Assembly: GCA_964473995.1 (NCBI GenBank)
Contig: CAYYRB010000100.1
Location: 1-5,540 of the forward strand
DNA length: 5,540 bases
Source of the DNA: JAKRSD01 sp964473995
Lineage (GTDB): Bacteria > Bacteroidota > Bacteroidia > CAIKAF01
Direction of reading: 5' to 3'
Below the pieces are notes generated by a model. The model worked only from the letters and a program-made list of their open reading frames with translations. It was not told the DNA's origin and did not search any database. Shown here piece by piece: positions 1-5,540 of the stretch. Each line of letters begins with the position of its first letter. Position 1 is the stretch's first letter. The position numbers and the translations under genes are program-made.

Positions 1-2830
1 CTCCGTCCCAGTCGGTGGTTTCCGTGCGTCGCATGATGCTGCCCCAGCTTTTCCGTGGATCGGCAATTTTTCCTTCGGCATTAAGAGATCCGAAATCAAA
101 ATTGTACGGGCCCCGTTCGGCGGGAAAGAATCCCACATCAAATACGTTGATGTTGGGTTGTTGCCCGGGAGGCAGATTCAGATTGGGAAATACTTCCACC
201 TGACGCACTTCGCGCACATAGTGGTTCGACCGTGAATTTTTATCGCTGAATATGGGCTCCGGCGTTGCTCCTGCATTTTGGCGGAAGAAAATCGGATCCA
301 TGTTGTACCAGGTCATTAGCGATCTGCCGTATCCGGAACGTAAATCATTGAACCGCTCCGCATGCGGGAATCGGTCGGTTTGCCGGTGGGGGGCAGTTCC
401 CAGTCTCCACTGACTGAAGATTTGGTAATTGATGACGGACTCGGCTCCTTCAAAATCATCTACCTGCGAAATACCCTCTTTACCGATAACCCGGTTATGG
501 CCCGGAATCAGGTGGGCAAATTCCCCGAACAGGGTTACTTTGGAAGGCGCTTTGGTGCTGATGCCGGGGATGCGGTCAATTACCCGTGTAAGCCAAGGCA
601 GCTCTTTGTTGTAACTGAAATCAAATCCCCAGATGGTGTTGTTGATCGGCTCTTCGCCTATGTTTACTTTCTGGGTGAATGGCCTTTCGTTCAGGTTCAT
701 CAGCGTGGCGCCTATCACAAAATTTTTGTTTATCGTATAATCGAGCCGGGTTCCCGCCATCCGCTTTACCTGCTGATTAAAAAGTTGGTTGGTTTCCATG
801 CTCACCTTTATGGGCGTGCCTGAGGTGAGGAGTCCGGTATTGATGATTTTAACCCTGCCCAGCGTGTAATCCACCGTATAATCCACGTTTTCCTGAAGCA
901 TTTGCCCTCCTGCGGTTACCGTCACGCTGCCGGGTTCAATGTTCAGGGCATTGAGTTGTATTTCCGAGCTTACGCTCGACTGGTAATTTCCCCCGAGATA
1001 AAAGCGGTTTCGTTCGGTGTACAATTTGGCCAAAGGTTGAATGGTCGTGTACAGTGAGTCGAAAGAATATCGGTCGGCCAGGGAGGGTATGCCTATTTTT
1101 CCCCTCAGGAAAAATCCGAAAGGTTCACGTACGGGGAAAATGATACGCCCGTTTTGCGATTGCATGGTTATCCCTTCAATGTAATCGAAAAAACCATCCG
1201 GCTGTTGGTCGTTGTTGGGGTTCAGCCGATCCAGATTAAATACCTTCAGCAGCGGTGTTTCCTTTACTCCCACAGGAAGTGAAGGGTCGGGAATGAAGTT
1301 GATCAGGACGCCTTTCTCCACATCCCGGTATAGCACGTTCATCACGAATTTTTCCTGACTGATTCCGAAGCCGCCGATGTTGTAAATGTTTTTCATCATC
1401 CAGTTCCAGTTGGGCTTTTTCACATTCAGCCCGGTGCTTTTCAGCAATTTCAGCATGATGGTTTCAGGAGCCTGCACGTCGGTTGAAAATTCCCCTACCT
1501 GATACAATTTTCCGTCGGCCGCTGTAAATTGGTAAGCCACGGCCAGTACTTCATCGTTGTTCAGCGGCTGGTTTAATGAGATATACCCCAACAGATCGTT
1601 GAAGGTATATTCATTCGGATTCAACAGGCGGGCATTATTCAGGTATTCAATTTCTGTTCCGTTTTCAAGTGATTGAAATTTTGCGCTCGACACGTTGGTG
1701 CGGTCGCTTTGGGTCCAGGTAGCCGGGTTGTAAAAGGGTAATTTGGCATTGTCGGGATAGGTGGCACCGCCTGTGGTATTTATGGGCCATGTAGACTCAC
1801 CCACGGGGAGAGCCGCCACGATGTTTCGTACATTCTGTACCGCATTTACCTTGTTGGTTACCCAAATTTCTAACCGGGTGATGCGGATGTTGGAATTGAT
1901 AAGCGGTACATTGCGCAAGGCATTGTCATACTGTTGTTTGAAATATTCGCCCAAAAAGTAGTGTTTGTTGGCTTCGTAATCGGCGGCCGAGATTTCAAAT
2001 TTTTGGATTTGGGCTCCGCCGGCTACGTTTACCTCCTCGCGGGTACCGCGCTGCTGTGAAAACAGGCCCGTTACTTTCAGCCGTCCGAATTGCAACTGTA
2101 CTTTACCCCCGAAGAGCGACTGCATGCCCGTTATCAATGATCCGGGAAGCGTCATCTGCACGTTACCCAGTTCTATCAGCTTTAGGATGTCGTCTTCCTG
2201 CCCTTCGTATTTCAGGTTCAACTTATTTTTGAAGTTGAACATTTCCTGGGTATTGAAATTGGTATTGATGTTGATTTTATCGCCGATTTTACCCGTTACG
2301 TTGAGCTGGATGTTTTGCTTGAAATCAAAGTTTCCTGTTCTTCGTTGTTGCAGCGGTATGGAAGGATTGAGGTTGGTATTGAAGATACCGCCCATGATCA
2401 ATTCCACGGTTCCCTGTGGGCGTATTTCAATTTTGTTACTTCCGAAAATCCCTTTAAATGCTTCTCCGGCAATGTTGAGTGCAGGAATCAGACTGTTGGA
2501 TTCTTCTCCGTTGATGCGGTCATTTTCTTTTTTTCTCCAGTAATCTTCGCGTTTCTGGCGCTCCCGGTAGGCAGTATATTCCGAATAACTGAGCGTTTCC
2601 CGTCCAACTTCTACTTCACCCATTTTGTAAATGATGAGGTAGGTGTTGTCTTCCGGTTGGTAAATGACTTCCTCGGTGTAGGACTCCGGGCGATCCATGT
2701 ACACGCCGCCCGTTCCGGCATTATTTTCGTTCAGGGGCCAAATAAGCGAATCATTCTGAGCATCGGCAAGTGTGCTGACCAATAAGCTCGAAAAAAGGAA
2801 GAGGAAATATTTGTTAGAGAGAAGGGTCAC
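1..2830 (-). CDS. sprA: SprA/Sov, type IX secretion outer-membrane translocon (N-terminal 943 residues; 3' end beyond window)
   Basis: SprA (Sov in Porphyromonas) is the very large outer-membrane beta-barrel through which type IX substrates reach the cell surface; it is also needed for gliding where that occurs. The frame is open without interruption for 943 codons and leaves the window; family members are about 2,400-2,500 residues, so roughly 38-40% is present. The product starts with a signal peptide: Lys7, a hydrophobic stretch at 8-21, then Ala-Asp-Ala (22-24) before Gln25. Recognisable SprA segments follow: LKYEGQEDDILKLIELGN (206-223), REEVNVAGGAQIQKFEI (264-280), KPNWNWMMKNIY (472-483), FPVREPFG (565-572), GSVTVTAGGQ (634-643), VDYTVDYTLGRV (649-660), DDFEG (791-795), WYNMDP (841-846) and ERGPYNFD (905-912). 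The start is taken as GTG at 2830: an in-frame TGA (the ruvA stop) lies two codons upstream, and the next Met comes after the signal peptide. Six bases separate it from ruvA, so it is probably cotranscribed. No residue-level anomaly was seen. Confidence 0.97.
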   Translation of the reverse strand, partial: MTLLSNKYFLFLFSSLLVSTLADAQNDSLIWPLNENNAGTGGVYMDRPESYTEEVIYQPEDNTYLIIYKMGEVEVGRETLSYSEYTAYRERQKREDYWRKKENDRINGEESNSLIPALNIAGEAFKGIFGSNKIEIRPQGTVELIMGGIFNTNLNPSIPLQQRRTGNFDFKQNIQLNVTGKIGDKININTNFNTQEMFNFKNKLNLKYEGQEDDILKLIELGNVQMTLPGSLITGMQSLFGGKVQLQFGRLKVTGLFSQQRGTREEVNVAGGAQIQKFEISAADYEANKHYFLGEYFKQQYDNALRNVPLINSNIRITRLEIWVTNKVNAVQNVRNIVAALPVGESTWPINTTGGATYPDNAKLPFYNPATWTQSDRTNVSSAKFQSLENGTEIEYLNNARLLNPNEYTFNDLLGYISLNQPLNNDEVLAVAYQFTAADGKLYQVGEFSTDVQAPETIMLKLLKSTGLNVKKPNWNWMMKNIYNIGGFGISQEKFVMNVLYRDVEKGVLINFIPDPSLPVGVKETPLLKVFNLDRLNPNNDQQPDGFFDYIEGITMQSQNGRIIFPVREPFGFFLRGKIGIPSLADRYSFDSLYTTIQPLAKLYTERNRFYLGGNYQSSVSSEIQLNALNIEPGSVTVTAGGQMLQENVDYTVDYTLGRVKIINTGLLTSGTPIKVSMETNQLFNQQVKRMAGTRLDYTINKNFVIGATLMNLNERPFTQKVNIGEEPINNTIWGFDFSYNKELPWLTRVIDRIPGISTKAPSKVTLFGEFAHLIPGHNRVIGKEGISQVDDFEGAESVINYQIFSQWRLGTAPHRQTDRFPHAERFNDLRSGYGRSLMTWYNMDPIFFRQNAGATPEPIFSDKNSRSNHYVREVRQVEVFPNLNLPPGQQPNINVFDVGFFPAERGPYNFDFGSLNAEGKIADPRKSWGSIMRRTETTDWDG

Positions 2831-2836
2831 GAAGTA

Positions 2837-3415
2837 TCAGAGGAATTTTAAAGCCAATTTGATGAGTTTTTCTACCGATTCGCCAGCACCGGGTTCTTTG
2901 AGTGCACTTTGCAGGGCTTTTTCTGCCTGAATTTTATTGAATCCCAGAGCGGTAAGGGCCGCGGCGGCTTCCGCCTGTATGGAGAGGGCACCGTAAGGCA
3001 TAATTGCTGAGGAGCCTGCCTGTACTTTATCTCTCAAATCCACGATAATGCGTTGCGCCGATTTTTCGCCGACTCCCTTCACGGCTTTAAAACGACGTAC
3101 ATCGCCCGAGGCGATTGCCGTGCGGATCTCTTCGGGGGTAAGGGAGGAAAGAATCATTCTCGCCGTGGCGGCACCTACTCCGGAAACGGAGAGAAGTTGG
3201 GCGAAAATTTCCCGCTCTTCCTTATCGGCGAAACCATAAAGAAGATGGGCATCTTCACGCACAATCGGGTAGGTAAATACCCACGCATTTGCGGCATCCT
3301 TTATTTTGCTGAACGTATTAAGGGAAATATGCACCAAATAACCCACCCCCTGGCAGTCAATAACCACATAGGCGGGCGTTATTTCAGCTATTTTTCCGTT
3401 CAGGTGTGTGATCAT
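2837..3415 (-). CDS. ruvA: Holliday junction branch migration complex subunit RuvA
   Basis: RuvA binds four-way DNA junctions as a tetramer and loads the RuvB motor for branch migration in recombinational repair; it is cytosolic. The protein has 192 residues, the usual size, and is complete. An N-terminal OB-fold domain (about 1-62) begins MITHLNGKIAEI and ends with the hallmark REDAHLLYGF (53-62), in which Glu54-Asp55 correspond to the acidic pin at the junction centre. Domain II has two helix-hairpin-helix motifs, LLSVSGVGAATARMIL (74-89) and VKGVGEKSAQRII (112-124), which contact the DNA backbone. After a Ser/Ala linker (about 132-145) comes the small helical domain III (146-192), expected to bind RuvB, containing the typical AAAALTALGF. 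The ATG at 3415 matches the family start and is preceded by A/T-rich sequence without a Shine-Dalgarno, as is common in Bacteroidota. It is divergent from tatD and directly upstream of sprA, a neighbourhood I recall from other Bacteroidota. Confidence 0.98.
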   Translation of the reverse strand: MITHLNGKIAEITPAYVVIDCQGVGYLVHISLNTFSKIKDAANAWVFTYPIVREDAHLLYGFADKEEREIFAQLLSVSGVGAATARMILSSLTPEEIRTAIASGDVRRFKAVKGVGEKSAQRIIVDLRDKVQAGSSAIMPYGALSIQAEAAAALTALGFNKIQAEKALQSALKEPGAGESVEKLIKLALKFL

Positions 3416-3453
3416 ATTTTTCTTAAAATAACCCGCAAATTTCTCAAAAAAAG

Positions 3454-3491
3454 TAAACGTTCGGTTTTTCCCTTAAAAAACAGGGCGTTTA
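3454..3491. promoter_or_regulatory. Imperfect 38-bp dyad in the ruvA/tatD divergent intergenic region
   Basis: Outer arms TAAACG (3454-3459) and CGTTTA (3486-3491) enclose inner arms GTTTTT (3464-3469) and AAAAAC (3476-3481), with matching four-base gaps and a six-base centre CCCTTA. Read as plus-strand RNA, the gaps add two G-U wobbles and a C-G pair, leaving only one G-A mismatch in a 16-position stem; the minus-strand RNA would fold less well. It lies 38 bp from the ruvA start and about 59 bp upstream of the candidate tatD -7 box. An operator for one or both genes, or a leader hairpin if transcription starts further upstream, are both possible; no regulator is identified. Confidence 0.35.
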
Positions 3492-3550
3492 ACATTCTTT
3501 TGCATTTTCTTTGCAAGAGGTACTCTAACGGAACATTCCTCCTTGTATTG

Positions 3551-3569
3551 TACCTTCGCAAAAAAAAAT
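3551..3569 (+). promoter_or_regulatory. Candidate Bacteroidota-type promoter for tatD-ansA
   Basis: TACCTTCG (3551-3558) matches the Bacteroidota -7 consensus TAnnTTTG at all but one fixed position, and its extended form TACCTTCGCA closely resembles TATCTTTGCA before the tRNA gene in this window. A start site about seven bases downstream would fall in the A9 run at 3560-3568 and give a leader of only about ten bases before the ATG at 3573. No good -33 TTTG element lies at the usual spacing (the nearest TTTG, 3510-3513, is 37 bases upstream), so the call is tentative. Confidence 0.4.
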
Positions 3570-3572
3570 CAG

Positions 3573-4340
3573 ATGCTGATTGATACCCATGCCCATTTGT
3601 ATGAAGCCTCATTCAGGGCTGATTTGGATGAGGTATTGGAAAGGGCCCGAAACAAGGGGGTCGGCAAAATTTTTCTTCCCAATGTAGATGCGGAAACGGC
3701 TTCGGAGTTAGACGGACTCTGTGCCCGCTACCCGGGGTTTTTGTTTGGCATGATGGGGCTTCATCCCTGTTCCGTTAGGGAAAACTACCGCGAGGTGTTG
3801 AATTTGATTTTTGATCGCTTTCAGCGGAATACGTATTATGCCGTGGGGGAAATAGGCATTGATTTATATTGGGATACTTCTTTTTTTGAGCAACAGCGCG
3901 ATGCTTTTGCGCTACAGCTGCAAAAAAGCGTGGAATTAGATTTGCCCGTGGCTATCCATTGCCGCAATGCATTTGATGAAATTTTTGAAATCGTGAGCAG
4001 TCCGGAATTTTCCCAGGTAAAGGGTGTATTTCACTGCTTTTCGGGAACGTCCGAGCAGGCTGAAAAGCTGGTTGGGCTGGGATATCTTCTCGGTATAGGC
4101 GGTGTCTGCACATTCAAAAACGGCGGCCTGGATATTGCCTTGCGGGATGTGGGATTGGAGCATTTGATCTTGGAAACGGATGCCCCTTATCTTGCGCCCG
4201 TGCCTTACCGTGGCAAGCGCAATGAGAGCAGTTACCTGAGTGAAATTTGTCAGCGCCTGGCGGATATAAAGCACACTTCGCCTGCAAAAGTGGCTGAAAT
4301 TACCTCGGCCAATGCCGAAAAACTTTTTCTGAAGGCATGA
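3573..4340 (+). CDS. tatD: TatD-family metal-dependent DNase/hydrolase
   Basis: Predicted cytosolic member of the TatD branch of the amidohydrolase-fold TIM barrels; characterised relatives are divalent-metal 3'-5' exonucleases linked to DNA repair and turnover. The name is historical and does not imply a role in Tat export. The 255-residue length is typical. The expected metal ligands are all present: His6 and His8 in DTHAH, Glu93 in GEIGID, His129 in AIHCRN, His154 in FHCFSG and Asp203 in LETDAPYL. GLHP (62-65) is another family signature. I chose ATG at 3573, which puts DTHAH at residues 4-8 as in relatives; an in-frame TTG at 3543 would add ten unconserved residues and overlap the candidate promoter. 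The stop overlaps the ansA start as ATGA, implying one operon and probable translational coupling. Exact substrate cannot be read from sequence. Confidence 0.96.
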   Translation: MLIDTHAHLYEASFRADLDEVLERARNKGVGKIFLPNVDAETASELDGLCARYPGFLFGMMGLHPCSVRENYREVLNLIFDRFQRNTYYAVGEIGIDLYWDTSFFEQQRDAFALQLQKSVELDLPVAIHCRNAFDEIFEIVSSPEFSQVKGVFHCFSGTSEQAEKLVGLGYLLGIGGVCTFKNGGLDIALRDVGLEHLILETDAPYLAPVPYRGKRNESSYLSEICQRLADIKHTSPAKVAEITSANAEKLFLKA

Positions 4341-5365
4341 AAAATAAAAAGGCCCACATTCTTCTGGTTTATACAGGCGGAACAATAGGCAGTTTCGTGG
4401 ATCCCAAAACGGGAGCGCTCCGTCCGTTGCCCTTCTCGGATATACGTGAATACATTCCCGAAATCAGTCAGTTGGATATCCGCCTCACGACTGTTTCACT
4501 TGCCCAACCCGTGGATTCTTCCGATGCCAACCCCGACGTTTGGAAAGAGTTGGCTCATATCATCGCGGACAATTATGTGGAATATGATGGTTTTGTGGTA
4601 TTGCATGGCACCGATACCATGGCCTACACGGCATCGGCGCTGAGTTTTATGTTTCAGGGTTTGGGCAAACCGGTCATATTTACGGGATCTCAGCTTCCCG
4701 TAAATGTAATCCGTACCGACGGGCGTGAAAATCTGGTGACCGCGTTGGAAATTGCAGCCATGCGCGAAAACGGAAGACCTTCCGTGGAGGAAGTCTGCAT
4801 TTATTTTGAGTATAAACTATACCGCGGTAACCGCTCGGTAAAGGTGAGCGCGGAGCATTTCAATGCCTTTGATTCGCCGAATTTTCCTCCGCTCGCTGAG
4901 GCGGGTGTGCATATTGACTTAAACAGGAAATTTTTGAGAAAGTCCGCAAAAAAAACGCTTTCTGTTTTTGATGGATTAAGCTCTGATTTGGCTGTTTTGC
5001 GGCTATTTCCCGGTATGGATGTGCGCGTCGCGGAGGCAGTATTTTGTGCCCCCGGATTGAGGGCCGTGGTTTTGCAGACGTTCGGTACGGGAAATGCCCC
5101 GGCATCCCCTTCTTTTCTGGATTGCGTCAGGAGGGCTGTGAACAACGGGTTGGTATTGGTGAATGTTACTCAATGCCTTTCCGGTTCGGTGGATCAGTCT
5201 TTGTATGTTACCGGCAAAGGGTTGCAGAATTTGGGCGTGATAGGTTCGGGTGATATGACCACCGAGGCTGTGATTACCAAGTTGATGTATCTTTTAGGCC
5301 GTTATTCCGACGCTGAAAAAGTAAAGAAACGCTTTACTGAAAATTTGCGGGGAGAGCTTACTTGA
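4337..5365 (+). CDS. ansA: Type I L-asparaginase (L-asparagine amidohydrolase)
   Basis: Hydrolyses L-asparagine to L-aspartate and ammonia. The 342-residue length is that of cytoplasmic type I (AnsA-like) enzymes, and there is no signal peptide, unlike periplasmic type II. The N-terminal motif YTGGTIG (12-18) carries the nucleophilic Thr16. The second signature LHGTDTMAYTASAL (89-102) carries Thr92 and Asp93 of the catalytic triad, and Lys169 in LYRGNRSVK is at the expected position of the active-site lysine. FTGSQLP (115-121), FNAFDSPNFPPLAEAG (175-190) and LQTFGTGNAP (246-255) are further family blocks, the last in the smaller C-terminal domain. The ATG at 4337 overlaps the tatD stop by four bases, so expression is probably coupled to tatD. 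No terminator is visible between its stop and the tRNA-Ser gene 39 bases on. The frame is intact and no key residue is missing. Some family members also act on glutamine; that cannot be judged here. Confidence 0.97.
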   Translation: MKNKKAHILLVYTGGTIGSFVDPKTGALRPLPFSDIREYIPEISQLDIRLTTVSLAQPVDSSDANPDVWKELAHIIADNYVEYDGFVVLHGTDTMAYTASALSFMFQGLGKPVIFTGSQLPVNVIRTDGRENLVTALEIAAMRENGRPSVEEVCIYFEYKLYRGNRSVKVSAEHFNAFDSPNFPPLAEAGVHIDLNRKFLRKSAKKTLSVFDGLSSDLAVLRLFPGMDVRVAEAVFCAPGLRAVVLQTFGTGNAPASPSFLDCVRRAVNNGLVLVNVTQCLSGSVDQSLYVTGKGLQNLGVIGSGDMTTEAVITKLMYLLGRYSDAEKVKKRFTENLRGELT

Positions 5366-5379
5366 TTTGTTCATTTTGA

Positions 5380-5387
5380 TATCTTTG
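5380..5387 (+). promoter_or_regulatory. -7 promoter box for tRNA-Ser
   Basis: TATCTTTG is an exact match to the Bacteroidota -7 consensus TAnnTTTG and lies just behind the ansA stop, 17 bases before the tRNA 5' end. A start about seven bases downstream (near 5394) would leave a short leader for RNase P to remove. The -33 element is unclear: TTG at 5362-5364 gives a 15-base spacer and TTTG at 5366-5369 only 10, both shorter than the usual 19-21. Confidence 0.65.
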
Positions 5388-5404
5388 CACTCCTTTTGGG
5401 ACAC

Positions 5405-5492
5405 GGAGAGGTGTCCGAGTGGTTGAAGGAGCACGCCTGGAAAGTGTGTATACCTCAAAAGGGTATCGCGGGTTCGAATCCCGCCCTCTCCG
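5405..5492 (+). tRNA. tRNA-Ser, anticodon GGA
   Basis: An 88-base class II tRNA that reads UCC and UCU serine codons. The acceptor stem GGAGAGG (5405-5411) pairs with CCTCTCC (5485-5491). The D stem is TCC (5414-5416) with GGA (5428-5430). The anticodon stem CACGC (5432-5436)/GTGTG (5444-5448) has one G-U pair and a CTGGAAA loop with anticodon GGA at 5439-5441. The long variable arm ATACC (5450-5454)/GGTAT (5462-5466) and discriminator G (5492) are serine identity features. The T arm is GCGGG (5468-5472)/CCCGC (5480-5484) with loop TTCGAAT. The 3' CCA is not encoded (genomic CCG follows), so it must be added after processing. Confidence 0.98.
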
Positions 5493-5496
5493 CCGG

Positions 5497-5527
5497 AAAA
5501 ATCCCGCGCAAATTGCGCGGGATTTTT
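5497..5527 (+). terminator. Intrinsic terminator behind tRNA-Ser, likely bidirectional
   Basis: A perfect 13-bp inverted repeat: AAAAATCCCGCGC (5497-5509) and GCGCGGGATTTTT (5515-5527) around an AAATT loop, starting four bases after the tRNA. The stem core ATCCCGCGC is GC-rich and ends in a T5 tract on the plus strand. The A5 tract on the left gives the same arrangement on the minus strand, so it could also stop transcription entering from the right. It probably also ends tatD-ansA transcripts, because no other hairpin lies between ansA and the tRNA gene. Confidence 0.87.
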
Positions 5528-5540
5528 CATTATAAAAAAA

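Noticed and set aside
362..823. Plus-strand ORF of 153 codons.
   Set aside because: It lies wholly inside sprA on the opposite strand, where the sprA frame gives continuous family-specific motifs; its own translation shows no recognisable domain.
2124..2785. Two overlapping plus-strand ORFs (139 and 156 codons), one with hydrophobic stretches resembling membrane segments.
   Set aside because: Both are shadows of the sprA N-terminal coding region; the hydrophobicity comes from antisense of its Asn/Lys/Glu-rich codons.
3543..3572. TTG at 3543 as an upstream start for tatD.
   Set aside because: It adds ten residues absent from the family before the DTHAH motif and lies upstream of the candidate promoter box; ATG at 3573 fits better.
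3412..3612. Minus-strand 66-codon ORF ending with a four-base overlap on the ruvA start.
   Set aside because: It begins inside tatD antisense and spans the AT-rich intergenic region; the Lys/Arg/Leu-rich product looks like translated noncoding DNA, and it would cover the tatD promoter and the dyad.
3936..4385. Minus-strand ORF of 149 codons spanning the tatD/ansA junction.
   Set aside because: It is antisense to two well-supported genes and has no recognisable motif.
4801..5145. Minus-strand ORFs of 114 and 81 codons inside ansA.
   Set aside because: They are shadows of the asparaginase C-terminal half, where the plus-strand frame carries conserved blocks.
5294..5530. Minus-strand ORF of 78 codons across the tRNA gene, containing GEGGIRTRDT.
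   Set aside because: It is the antisense reading of tRNA-Ser; this GGIRTRDT peptide recurs in databases as a spurious product of tRNA complement strands. It also overlaps the 3' end of ansA and the terminator.
5468..5540. Possible attachment site or integrated element at the tRNA-Ser 3' end.
   Set aside because: No duplicated tRNA end, integrase or change in composition is visible, and the window ends 48 bases after the tRNA.

Overview
The window reads as an ordinary chromosomal segment of a Bacteroidota bacterium, most likely order Bacteroidales. Three things point there: a SprA/Sov gene (the giant type IX secretion translocon, known only from this phylum) directly behind ruvA; TAnnTTTG-type promoter boxes in place of the usual -10/-35; and A-rich sequence in place of a Shine-Dalgarno at start codons. 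A type IX-secreting member of Porphyromonadaceae or Dysgonomonadaceae would fit, but I cannot fix the genus.

Layout. Positions 1-2830 (minus strand) hold the first 943 codons of sprA; the gene runs off the left edge. I translated the whole stretch codon by codon and found no stop or frameshift. Upstream, 2837-3415 (minus) is a complete ruvA. Its stop lies six bases before the sprA GTG start and in the same frame, so the two genes look like one transcription unit. An AT-rich divergent intergenic region (3416-3572) follows. It contains an imperfect dyad and a candidate promoter for the rightward genes. Positions 3573-4340 (plus) encode a TatD-family metal-dependent DNase/hydrolase, overlapping by ATGA with a type I L-asparaginase gene (4337-5365). 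A tRNA-Ser(GGA) gene with its own consensus -7 box follows at 5405-5492. A 13-bp hairpin at 5497-5527, with A- and T-tracts, closes the unit.

Functionally this is housekeeping (Holliday-junction processing, a TatD nuclease, asparagine catabolism, serine tRNA) beside the outer-membrane core of the type IX secretion system. I see no mobile element, CRISPR array, prophage or unknown gene cassette, and no convincing undescribed system. The points worth a second look are small: the in-frame ruvA/sprA junction with a GTG start, the dyad and promoter architecture between ruvA and tatD, and the lack of a terminator between ansA and the tRNA gene.
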